From BS750m-G77 sp043797735 (GTDB taxonomy: Bacteria; Omnitrophota; Gorgyraeia; Gygaellales; Profunditerraquicolaceae): DNA of 21,105 nt. The DNA lies in NCBI GenBank assembly GCA_043797735.1, contig JAZDPH010000026.1, positions 1 to 21,105 on the forward strand, given 5' to 3'. The position numbers and the translations under genes are program-made. Position 1 is the stretch's first letter. Every line of letters begins with the position of its first letter. A model generated the notes under the pieces. The model was not told the origin of the DNA. It searched no databases and was given only the letters and a program-made list of their open reading frames with translations. Positions 1 through 6,746 of the stretch are shown piece by piece.

Positions 1-1
1 C

Positions 2-583
2 ATAGTTACCATACCGACGGCAGAGGGATTATTCGGTGATAAGCTTACAGCCATGGCGCCAAAGACGCTTGGCCTTCGGCTTACCGATGGCCGGGACATG
101 GAGTTCGTTAAGCAAATCATTGATTTGGGCGGGTTGTTTGAAATAGTTTCTTCGGTAGATGAGATTAAAAAGGCGTTTGAGAATACGGCAGAGCAGGAGA
201 ATGGCTTTAGGAGGACACATTTTACGCTGGATGAGGTAATAGAGGATATCCTAGATGTCGCCTGGAAGTATTCGCAATGGATGGTCAAAGGCGGGGACAA
301 TTCGTTTAAGGAAATAACCATTATCAATCGGGGAATGGAGAGGGTTCGCAACCATCTGGTTGGCAACGTTGATTCGGGAGCGTTAAAACTTATCTTTGGA
401 AGGATTGCGTATGTTTTGAAATTGACCGGCGGGCATAAGACCGCGAAAATCTTAAAAACCGTAGATCTTTCTATGGTTAAGGATTTGCGGCTTGAAGGCA
501 GGTTTAAGATTCTCGAGGGCCTGAGGAAAACGCAGGCAGAGGCTTATGGTTACTGGGCATTAGCCGTTGGGCCGGGAATTTAA
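2..583 (+). CDS. AbiEii-like nucleotidyltransferase toxin, 3' part only
   Basis: The reading frame is open to the left edge, so the gene starts outside the window; the first internal ATG is at 53. The residues encoded just before that ATG, through EGLFGDKLTAMAPKTLGL and GRDMEFVKQIIDLGG, fit the conserved segment of the AbiEii/AbiGii (DUF1814) nucleotidyltransferase family, where a Glu-x-x-x-x-x-Lys-Leu-x-Ala element is followed by a short region with an Asp that precedes a helix. Family members are toxins of abortive-infection type IV toxin-antitoxin modules, usually preceded by an AbiEi-type antitoxin gene. The N-terminal catalytic GSxxL(D/E)xD motif would lie upstream and cannot be seen. 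The remainder is mostly helical, as expected for the family C-terminus. It could also be a chromosomal orphan. The family call is fairly secure; toxin activity is inferred. Confidence 0.7.
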   Translation: MVTIPTAEGLFGDKLTAMAPKTLGLRLTDGRDMEFVKQIIDLGGLFEIVSSVDEIKKAFENTAEQENGFRRTHFTLDEVIEDILDVAWKYSQWMVKGGDNSFKEITIINRGMERVRNHLVGNVDSGALKLIFGRIAYVLKLTGGHKTAKILKTVDLSMVKDLRLEGRFKILEGLRKTQAEAYGYWALAVGPGI

Positions 584-688
584 GCGGGATAAGGATCTTG
601 ACTGGTAAAAGTGAGATTTTTGAATCTGTCCGATAGAGGCGATTTGGAGATATCCGGTTGATGCGCGATTTGCGTGATTACTGCGCGA
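584..688. other. Short convergent intergenic gap
   Basis: Gap between the plus-strand AbiEii-like gene and the minus-strand HTH fragment. It holds a repeated TGCGCGATT (near 662 and 682). I see no gene and no convincing terminator hairpin with a T-run. Confidence 0.4.
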
Positions 689-1138
689 TTAGCTAAGGGG
701 ACATAAAGGGGCGCCAAAGGGGCTGGAGGGACAGGAGGGGAGCATCTTGTAGTTTCGCATCAGGCGCCCGATTCTTGCGCGTTGTTCTTTTTCGGTTTTT
801 AGGCGGGCAATATTGAGAAGTTCTCTGCCATTGAAGATTTTCAGTTTCCTGGGGTCATCGCATAGCTTCATCTTTTCGATGAAATCCTGGGGCAGGTTAT
901 TGACTATCTTGAGCAGATGTGCTAACTTGGATTCCGATATATTGAGCTCTTTACGGGTTTTTGCCCAGGTTATTCTCTCTGGGCCGCTATTGATGAAGGC
1001 CTGGATTTTGAGGCCTTCATCAATAGTATTTTTGATAATTCGCTTTGCCCGATGTGGTTTCTCAGGTAAAGGATCGCCAAAACGGATCAATTGCTTCCTG
1101 CTCCTATAGGTAGTAAAAATAAAAGCTGATAGTGACAT
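689..1138 (-). CDS. ParB-like HTH protein, probable remnant of a recombinase C-terminus
   Basis: A 149-residue frame. Residues about 54-83 (RITWAKTRKELNISESKLAHLL then KIVNNLP, read as two pieces) have the pattern of a ParB/KorB-type helix-turn-helix, with the L-x-h-S-x-x-x-h-x-x-L-L core. The same pattern, after a basic stretch such as KPHRAKRI, is known from the C-terminal part of some large serine recombinases. No catalytic resolvase domain is present, and upstream on this strand lies the divergent Fic gene. The frame stays open for about 17 codons above the ATG without another ATG, then hits a stop. The tail (SCPSSPFGAPLCPLS) is low-complexity and comes from a GGGGACA-rich stretch. I think this is a 5'-truncated recombinase fragment left when the Fic gene arrived, but a small stand-alone DNA-binding protein is possible. 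No clear Shine-Dalgarno sequence is seen. Confidence 0.45.
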   Translation of the reverse strand: MSLSAFIFTTYRSRKQLIRFGDPLPEKPHRAKRIIKNTIDEGLKIQAFINSGPERITWAKTRKELNISESKLAHLLKIVNNLPQDFIEKMKLCDDPRKLKIFNGRELLNIARLKTEKEQRARIGRLMRNYKMLPSCPSSPFGAPLCPLS

Positions 1139-1150
1139 TCTGGAAATACT

Positions 1151-2203
1151 ATGCCATTTAACCCAAAATATACGATTACCGATAAAATCTTAAATAACCT
1201 TACGACTATAACTTCGGCGCGAGAAGTTATCGAGCAAGCGTATTTGGTCCCAAAATGGGAAGCGAAATTAAGACGGCAAGCGTTACTTCGCAATACCCAT
1301 TCATCAACCGCAATTGAAGGTAATAAGTTGAGCCTCGAGCAGGTAGAGTCTTTAGCCGATGGCAAAGACGTTATTGCCACGAGCAAAGACAAGCAAGAAG
1401 TTCTGAATTACATAGAAGCATTAGAAAAAATTCCTACGTTTGCAGAAAAAGACAAAATGCAAGCAGCCTATTTATTAAATATCCACCATATTCTAACCAA
1501 AGATGTAATGCAAAATACTACTGATTCAGGAGTCTTTAGGAACCGGCAGGTTTTTGTGGGCAAGAGAATTTTTGACGGCACGACTTTTAAGGAAGTCGTT
1601 GAGTATATGCCGCCAAAAACGGAAGAAGTGCCGCAGCTTGTTGAAGAATTTATAGATTGGATTAACCTTGATAAAACTTGGGAAATCAATCCCGTTTTAT
1701 TAGCAGCTATGGTTCACTACGAAATAGCAAGAATTCACCCATTTATTGATGGTAATGGTAGAACAGCCAGATTGTTTGCGACGTTAATTTTATATTTGAG
1801 CGGTTTTGACCACAGGAGAATTTTTGCTTTAGACGATTATTATGACAGGGATAGGCAGGCATATTACGCCGCGTTAAAAACAGCTCAAGTCAATAATGGC
1901 GATATTACTCAATGGCTTGAGTATTTTACCGATGGAGTAGCTTATTCAGTTAAGGAGGTCAAGGATGCCGTTTTAAAAGTTGGCTCCAAAAAGAAAAGCG
2001 GCCAGGCGCAAATTGCCCTTACCCCAAAGCAGATGCAAATCGTTGAATATATCAACATCCACGGTAGAGTAGCCAATAAGGATTTACAAGATTTGTTTAA
2101 GATCTCTGCCCAAGCTGTCCATAAAGAATTGACTAAGCTCGTTGGCCTTAAGGTAATTAAGCCAGTAGGCGAAGGCAGGGCGTTGCATTACGTTTTGGTA
2201 TAA
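1151..2203 (+). CDS. Fic family protein (class II AMP-transferase with winged-helix tail)
   Basis: A full-length 350-residue Fic protein. The catalytic signature HPFIDGNGRTAR is at residues 196-207, with the catalytic His196 and the nucleotide-phosphate binding GNGR. The N-terminal part carries the inhibitory motif S52-x-x-x-E56-G57, so the self-inhibiting helix precedes the Fic core (class II, as in Shewanella SoFic). The flap region around 150-160 (EYMPPKTEEVP) is typical. Residues about 290-350 form a winged helix-turn-helix that may bind DNA. Fic enzymes transfer AMP from ATP to hydroxyl side chains of target proteins; the target here is unknown. The start is 12 bases from the start of the divergent HTH fragment, leaving no room for a shared promoter between them. 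The Shine-Dalgarno is weak. Probably a mobile accessory gene. Confidence 0.92.
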   Translation: MPFNPKYTITDKILNNLTTITSAREVIEQAYLVPKWEAKLRRQALLRNTHSSTAIEGNKLSLEQVESLADGKDVIATSKDKQEVLNYIEALEKIPTFAEKDKMQAAYLLNIHHILTKDVMQNTTDSGVFRNRQVFVGKRIFDGTTFKEVVEYMPPKTEEVPQLVEEFIDWINLDKTWEINPVLLAAMVHYEIARIHPFIDGNGRTARLFATLILYLSGFDHRRIFALDDYYDRDRQAYYAALKTAQVNNGDITQWLEYFTDGVAYSVKEVKDAVLKVGSKKKSGQAQIALTPKQMQIVEYINIHGRVANKDLQDLFKISAQAVHKELTKLVGLKVIKPVGEGRALHYVLV

Positions 2204-2231
2204 CCCGTTAATCCAAATGCGGTTGTCAATT

Positions 2232-2267
2232 GGTTGATGATTAGGTTGATGATTAGGTTGATGATTT
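2232..2267. repeat. Three tandem copies of a 12-bp unit
   Basis: The unit GGTTGATGATTA occurs at 2232-2243 and 2244-2255, and a third copy ending in T rather than A is at 2256-2267. It lies 28 bases after the fic stop. The 12-base period could come from slippage; no function is evident. Confidence 0.9.
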
Positions 2268-2303
2268 TAAGCCGGACGGTTGCCTAAATAGAGAAAATCG
2301 CCT

Positions 2304-2332
2304 TTGCCACGGCGGACATAGAGTTCTATAAA
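2304..2332 (+). promoter_or_regulatory. Sigma70-like promoter for the mscS operon
   Basis: TTGCCA (2304-2309), a 17-base spacer and TATAAA (2327-2332), each box one mismatch from consensus. Transcription would start near 2339, giving a leader of about 65 bases. Flanking 8-base inverted arms GCCGGACG (2271-2278) and CGTCCGGC (2361-2368) surround this promoter and may be chance or an RNA fold. Confidence 0.55.
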
Positions 2333-2403
2333 TAGTAGGACTTCTTGACGTTGCGAAATTCGTCCGGCGACAAGTTTTGGCAATTTACCACGGAGGAGAG
2401 ATT

Positions 2404-3258
2404 ATGGCTGAAGATTTTGTTTTTGGAAAGTTCGGTTTTCATATTTTTGTCTCAATTGCCGTCCTGATTTTGATTTGGGCGGTAAAAAAGGCGGTGGTGC
2501 ATAGGATAAACAGCAGGGTGGAAGAGGTAAACGCCCGGCACAATTACAGAAAACTGGCTGTTTATATCTGCAACATCGTTTTTATAGTCATCCTTGGCTT
2601 TATCTGGGTCAGGCGGATAAATCTCGGCCTGTTTATGTCCATAATCGGAGCCGGCATTGTCATATCGCTGGCGGATTACATATTAAGCCTTGCCGGATGG
2701 CTCTTTATCATCGTAAGAAAGCCTTTTGTCATAGGAGACAGGATCCAGATCGGGGGGGTCAAAGGGGATGTGCTGGACTTAAGGACGTTCTTTATTACCA
2801 TGATGGAGATCGGGGGCTGGGTGCAGGATGAGCAGTCTACCGGCAGGATAGTTTACATCCCTAATAATTTCATTTTCAAAAATCCGGTTTATAGCTATAC
2901 CCATGGTTTCGATTTCGTATGGAATGAGATAAAGATTACCATTACCTTTGAAAGCAATCACGCGCGAGCAAAAGAGGTCTGCCTTAATTTCTTAAACGAG
3001 TTTCACAGTAGCTGGGCAAGGGACCTGGAGCAGAAGATTAGGCAGGCGCAGAATTTTTATGCTATTCACTATAAGGAGCTCACGCCAATAGTTTATTTAA
3101 AGATTGTTGACAGCGGGATACTCTTGAGCCTAAGGTACCTGGTTGAGCCCCAAAAAAGAAGGTCTTCTGAAAACGCCTTGTCTGAAAAGGTGCTGAATGG
3201 CTTTTCCAGGGAGAGCGATATCAGGCTGGCCTACACAACCTACAGGCTTGTCGAGTAA
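2404..3258 (+). CDS. MscS-family mechanosensitive ion channel
   Basis: A small-conductance mechanosensitive channel protein of the inner membrane, which opens under membrane tension to release solutes on osmotic downshock. I chose the ATG at 2404 (284 residues) because GGAGGAG at 2392-2398 lies at proper distance; an in-frame TTG at 2377 has no ribosome site. Three hydrophobic segments lie at about residues 12-30, 50-68 and 74-104, the last being the pore-lining helix rich in Gly and Ala. The beta-domain signature KPFVIGDRIQIGG is at 106-118 and IPNNFIF at 152-158, both diagnostic. The C-terminal alpha/beta domain follows. The length matches short MscS proteins. It is the first gene of a run with a deacetylase 8 bases downstream. 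Confidence 0.92.
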   Translation: MAEDFVFGKFGFHIFVSIAVLILIWAVKKAVVHRINSRVEEVNARHNYRKLAVYICNIVFIVILGFIWVRRINLGLFMSIIGAGIVISLADYILSLAGWLFIIVRKPFVIGDRIQIGGVKGDVLDLRTFFITMMEIGGWVQDEQSTGRIVYIPNNFIFKNPVYSYTHGFDFVWNEIKITITFESNHARAKEVCLNFLNEFHSSWARDLEQKIRQAQNFYAIHYKELTPIVYLKIVDSGILLSLRYLVEPQKRRSSENALSEKVLNGFSRESDIRLAYTTYRLVE

Positions 3259-3266
3259 TATAAGAA

Positions 3267-4025
3267 ATGAGAAAAAAGCATAAAAAGACAATAGTTCTTC
3301 TGTTGGTATTCCTGCTCTTCTGCGGGCTGCTGGCGGTATTTTTCACTTTTTTCTTTGACCATGCCGTCCTGACCAGGCAGAATACTTTCTACCGTGCCTG
3401 GGGCCCCGAGAAGGTAGTAGCCCTTACCTTTGATGACGGGCCGTCGCCGATATGGACGCCGGCAGTCCTTAACGCGCTTAAGAAATCCGGCGTGAAAGCG
3501 ACTTTCTTTATGCTCGGAAGGCATGTGGAGCAGTATCCCGATACAGCCCGGCGCGTTACAGGAGAAGGCCATGATGTAGGAATTCATAGTTACCATCACG
3601 ACAATTTTATTTTTTCTGATAAGTACCAGGTGGCGCAGGATATAGGCAGGACGCAGCAGGTTATAAAAGAGACAACCGGAAAGACCACTAAACTCTTTAG
3701 GCCCCCAAAGGCATGGCTATCCAAGCGGGAGAAGAAGAAGATTAAGGAGCTTGGTTATACAGTTGTTCTCTGGTCCTTAAATTCCAAGGATTGGGTTAAT
3801 TTTGACGATAAATACATCGTAAGGTATCTGGCGGAAAATATACACCCCGGGGCGATTATATTGTTTCATGACAGCGGAGGGTTTTTTAAGGTAGAGGAGG
3901 GCAACCGGGTAGAAACGGTAAATGCCATTCCGAAACTGGTAGAGAAATTAAAAGACAAGGGCTACAGGTTTGTTACGGTAAGCGAAATGCTGGAAATAGA
4001 GAAAGAATATGAAGCCGGCAAATAA
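3267..4025 (+). CDS. NodB-type polysaccharide deacetylase, membrane-anchored
   Basis: A carbohydrate esterase family 4 (NodB homology) protein of 252 residues. Residues 9-30 form an N-terminal membrane anchor, so the domain should face the periplasm. Five family motifs are visible: TFDDGPSP (54-61, catalytic base and metal Asp), HSYHH (107-111, metal-binding His107 and His111), RPPKAW (145-150), WSLNSKDW (169-176) and FHDSGG (200-205). Motif 3 ends KAW instead of the usual YG, which may alter substrate fit. Such enzymes remove N-acetyl or formyl groups from glycans or lipid-linked sugars. The next gene overlaps its end by 17 bases and encodes an ArnT-like transferase, so a lipid-linked amino-sugar step comparable to ArnD-ArnT is possible, but the exact substrate cannot be read from sequence. 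Confidence 0.9.
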   Translation: MRKKHKKTIVLLLVFLLFCGLLAVFFTFFFDHAVLTRQNTFYRAWGPEKVVALTFDDGPSPIWTPAVLNALKKSGVKATFFMLGRHVEQYPDTARRVTGEGHDVGIHSYHHDNFIFSDKYQVAQDIGRTQQVIKETTGKTTKLFRPPKAWLSKREKKKIKELGYTVVLWSLNSKDWVNFDDKYIVRYLAENIHPGAIILFHDSGGFFKVEEGNRVETVNAIPKLVEKLKDKGYRFVTVSEMLEIEKEYEAGK

Positions 4026-5658
4026 CGGAACAAAAATAATTATTTTAATACTTCTGTCCACGGTATTCTTTATGCTGGGCAACGGCCTTTTAAGCCTCAC
4101 CAATCCCGATGAGGTATTCTACGCCCAGACTGCCAAAGAAATGATCCAGCATAAGACCTGGGCGGTTCCCTACCTGTTCGGCGCGCCTCAATTTGAGAAA
4201 CCGGTATTGACTTATTTCCTGATGCGCGCAGGTTTTCTGGTTTTGGGGATTAATAATTTCAGTGCGCGGTTTATGCCCGCTTTATTCGCGATGCTGGGGG
4301 TTATAGCGCTTTATTTGTTGGGGCGCTTTGCCTGGCGCGATGAGAAAAAAGCTTTCTTCTGCTCGTTAATATTGATGTCCAGCGGGTTTTATATCGGGCT
4401 GGCCCGGACGGTATTTACGGATATGATTTTTTCCGTCCTGATTTTATTTGCCTTTGCCTCTTTCTTCTGGGGGTATTCCCACAGGGAGAGAAAGGGCCCG
4501 GGCATAATTTTATTTTTTATCTTTTGCGGCCTTGCCGTCCTGACCAAGGGGCCGCTGGGATTTCTTATACCGGCAGCGAGCGTAATTATCTTTCTGGCGC
4601 TGAGGAGGGAATTAAAATTTATCTTCTGCAGGGAAAGCGCCTGGGGTGTTGTTCTCTTTTTGGCGGTATCCGTCCCCTGGTATGCCTTTATGATAAAGAA
4701 ATTCGGCCAAAGCTTTATCCAGGAATTCTTTTATAACGACCACATAAGAAGGGTTTTAGAGGCTGAGCATAAAGGCAATGATACGTGGTATTTTTATCCT
4801 TTTTCGATGGTGGCCTTTATGTTTCCCTGGGCCATATTTAGCGCCGCCTCTTTATTTTTCCTTTTTAAAAAACTAAAAGACAGGGCCTCCCAGCCGATAT
4901 ACCTATATTTAGCCTGCTGGATAACGGTTGTGTTTTTGGCTTTCCAGCCGGCGCATTCTAAGCTGACCAGCTATATTTTGCCAGCATTTCCGGCGCTGGC
5001 GCTTATAACCGGGGGCTTTATTTACGATGCCATAATTAATAAAAGTAGGCTTATAAAAGGCCTTATGCTGGCAAGCTGGCTGATTTTTGCCTGTTTTCCG
5101 GCGGTTTTGCTTATTTCCGCGGGAAAATATCCCGAGTATGTAACGACAAAGGGGCCGGTTTACGCATTGGCAATAGTTTTCTCCGCGCTGCTTTTAGCGA
5201 TGCTGGCGGTTATTCTAAAGAAAAAATTATTTGCCGGGATTTACTTGTTTATGATTCCCGTGCCGCTGGTTTTATATTTTGCGCTTTTCTCGCGAGGTTA
5301 TTTTGAGGCTTATGTATCCAGCAAGGCCGCCTCTGAATACCTTTTAAAGAATTATGAAATCAAGAATGCGATTCTCTGCTCCCGTTCCTATGCGCGGGGA
5401 GTCAGGTATTACACCGATAAAGACACGGCGGTAATTAACATAAGCGGCCGCGCTTTCTTTAGCCCGCATTCGATCCCCTATTTTGGTGCGGATGAACCGG
5501 CAAGGGAATTTTTAGTAAAACAAGGGACGACTTATTGTGTTTTAAAGAGAGGCTCCGTTGAGGATGTCGAAAGAATCGCCGGAGCCGAATTTGAAATAGA
5601 AAAATTGAACAAAATCGGCGACGAGTATATAGTACGGGTGAGAAGAGTTCAAAAGTAA
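4009..5658 (+). CDS. ArnT/PMT-like GT-C glycosyltransferase
   Basis: A 549-residue inner-membrane protein with about a dozen hydrophobic segments in the first 420 residues and a soluble C-terminal part. The first periplasmic loop carries NPDEVFYAQTAKEM (32-45), matching the conserved acidic NPDE-x-x-Y-A motif of ArnT (GT83) and related dolichol/undecaprenol-phosphate-sugar transferases. EKPVLTYFL (63-71) and FTDMIF (136-141) fit the other conserved loops, and LTKGPLGFLIP is the usual lysine-containing element. The family moves a sugar from a polyprenyl-phosphate carrier to lipid A, a protein or another glycan. The start overlaps the deacetylase gene by 17 bases, so the two are translationally coupled. 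ArnT itself modifies lipid A with 4-amino-arabinose; no other arn genes are in the window, so I leave the acceptor open. Confidence 0.88.
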   Translation: MKPANNGTKIIILILLSTVFFMLGNGLLSLTNPDEVFYAQTAKEMIQHKTWAVPYLFGAPQFEKPVLTYFLMRAGFLVLGINNFSARFMPALFAMLGVIALYLLGRFAWRDEKKAFFCSLILMSSGFYIGLARTVFTDMIFSVLILFAFASFFWGYSHRERKGPGIILFFIFCGLAVLTKGPLGFLIPAASVIIFLALRRELKFIFCRESAWGVVLFLAVSVPWYAFMIKKFGQSFIQEFFYNDHIRRVLEAEHKGNDTWYFYPFSMVAFMFPWAIFSAASLFFLFKKLKDRASQPIYLYLACWITVVFLAFQPAHSKLTSYILPAFPALALITGGFIYDAIINKSRLIKGLMLASWLIFACFPAVLLISAGKYPEYVTTKGPVYALAIVFSALLLAMLAVILKKKLFAGIYLFMIPVPLVLYFALFSRGYFEAYVSSKAASEYLLKNYEIKNAILCSRSYARGVRYYTDKDTAVINISGRAFFSPHSIPYFGADEPAREFLVKQGTTYCVLKRGSVEDVERIAGAEFEIEKLNKIGDEYIVRVRRVQK

Positions 5659-5669
5659 TAGATAGTGAC

Positions 5670-5755
5670 GCGCGGGTGGTGGAATGGCAGACACGCTACT
5701 TTGAGGGGGTAGTGGGGGTAACCCTGTGAGAGTTCAAATCTCTCCCCGCGCACCA
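5670..5755 (+). tRNA. tRNA-Leu(GAG)
   Basis: Class II tRNA with a 7-bp acceptor stem (GCGCGGG 5670-5676 with CCCGCGC 5745-5751), discriminator A at 5752 and an encoded CCA at 5753-5755. The anticodon stem is CTACT (5696-5700) and GGTAG (5708-5712), and loop TTGAGGG gives anticodon GAG at 5703-5705. A long variable arm follows, then the T arm GAGAG/TTCAAAT/CTCTC. It starts 11 bases after the glycosyltransferase stop, so it is probably processed from that transcript. Confidence 0.95.
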
Positions 5756-5796
5756 AAAAATAAGGGCGGAGCCAGAAAGCTCCGCCCTTATTTTTT
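5755..5796. terminator. Bidirectional Rho-independent terminator
   Basis: An 18-bp perfect inverted repeat with arms at 5755-5772 and 5779-5796, GC core AAGGGCGGAGC, and a 6-base CAGAAA loop. A-run on the left and T-run on the right let it stop transcription from both sides, between tRNA-Leu on the plus strand and the response-regulator gene ending at 5809 on the minus strand. Confidence 0.95.
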
Positions 5797-5808
5797 GCCC
5801 GCCTCTTT

Positions 5809-6738
5809 TTAGCCCTTACGCTGATCCTTTACGTAATTGCTCTTTTCCTTGCTTTTGGCGATGGCCTTTAGTTCTGCGCCGATTTCTCCGATTTGTCCGA
5901 CGTGTTCAATACGGCGGGACTGGTTAGAGACGACCCCTATTGAAATAGAGAGCAGGGGGATTTTTTCCTCCGCTCCTTTGCGGTCATGTGCCACGATAAA
6001 TCCGGCCTTGCGGTCCTTTTCGTTATAGAAAGAGGGGGAGGTTCTTTTAAAGTCAGCGATTATTTCTTCGCAAATCTTATCTACAGCGTCAGGGGTAGTA
6101 ATAATTACAAAGTCATCTCCTCCGATATGCCCGATAAAATCATCAGGGTTTCCGTGCGAGTGCAATACGCGCAGTAAAATACGCGCGGTCTCTCTTATTA
6201 CGTCATCGCCGTGTTCAAAGCCGTAAATATCATTGTAGCCCTTGAATTTATCCAGGTCTATATAGCAGACGCTGAACGGCGCTTTGCTTTGCAGCTTTTT
6301 GGAAAGCTCGTTTAAGATTGAGATGTTGCCGGGCAGCCGCGTCAGCGGATTGGCCTCAAGGTCCGCTGAGGAGCGCCTAAGGACCATGCGGATACGCGCC
6401 AGCAGCTCCTGGGGCTCAAAGGGCTTAACAATGTAATCGTCAGCCCCGGCATCAATACCGCCTACCTTATCGGTAATATCGCCTTTGCCGGTAATCATGA
6501 TTATGGGCAAATGCCTTAAGAGCAGGTCTTTTTTAACTAAACGGCAGACCTGCCGGCCGTCTATTTTTGGGATTTTATAGTCTAACAACACCAGGTCCAG
6601 CGGTTTGGAATTGATGGCTTTTATGGCTTCTTCGCCATCGTGCGCCTCGGAAAGTTCATAGTCTTCTTCAGAAAGGGTCAACCTTAATACATCTCTAATG
6701 TCCGGGTCGTCATCAACTATAAGAATTCTTGCTGTCAT
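5809..6738 (-). CDS. Response regulator with receiver and GGDEF-type domain
   Basis: A 309-residue protein. Residues 1-122 are a receiver domain: acidic pair D10/D11, phospho-acceptor D53 in LVLLDYKIP, T83 and the conserved K105 in VKPFEP. A GGDEF domain fills about 128-300, starting with the family entry motif in altered form (NPLTRLPGN), then the substrate-binding YIDLDKFKGYND and the active-site loop as GGDDF (206-210) instead of GGDEF. No RxxD inhibitory site is visible before it. GGDEF domains make cyclic di-GMP from two GTP; the Glu to Asp change makes activity uncertain, and it could instead bind ligand only. It is the last gene of an operon, 8 bases below the histidine kinase, with an AGGAGA ribosome site. 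Signal presumably flows FIST or membrane cue to kinase to this regulator. Confidence 0.9.
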   Translation of the reverse strand: MTARILIVDDDPDIRDVLRLTLSEEDYELSEAHDGEEAIKAINSKPLDLVLLDYKIPKIDGRQVCRLVKKDLLLRHLPIIMITGKGDITDKVGGIDAGADDYIVKPFEPQELLARIRMVLRRSSADLEANPLTRLPGNISILNELSKKLQSKAPFSVCYIDLDKFKGYNDIYGFEHGDDVIRETARILLRVLHSHGNPDDFIGHIGGDDFVIITTPDAVDKICEEIIADFKRTSPSFYNEKDRKAGFIVAHDRKGAEEKIPLLSISIGVVSNQSRRIEHVGQIGEIGAELKAIAKSKEKSNYVKDQRKG

Positions 6739-6746
6739 GATTCTCC

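Noticed and set aside
2377..2403. Earlier TTG start for the MscS protein
   Set aside because: No ribosome site precedes it, while GGAGGAG precedes the ATG at 2404 at a good distance.
3267..5658. Firm assignment as ArnD and ArnT
   Set aside because: No other lipid A aminoarabinose genes are visible and the deacetylase motif 3 differs, so only family-level names are justified.
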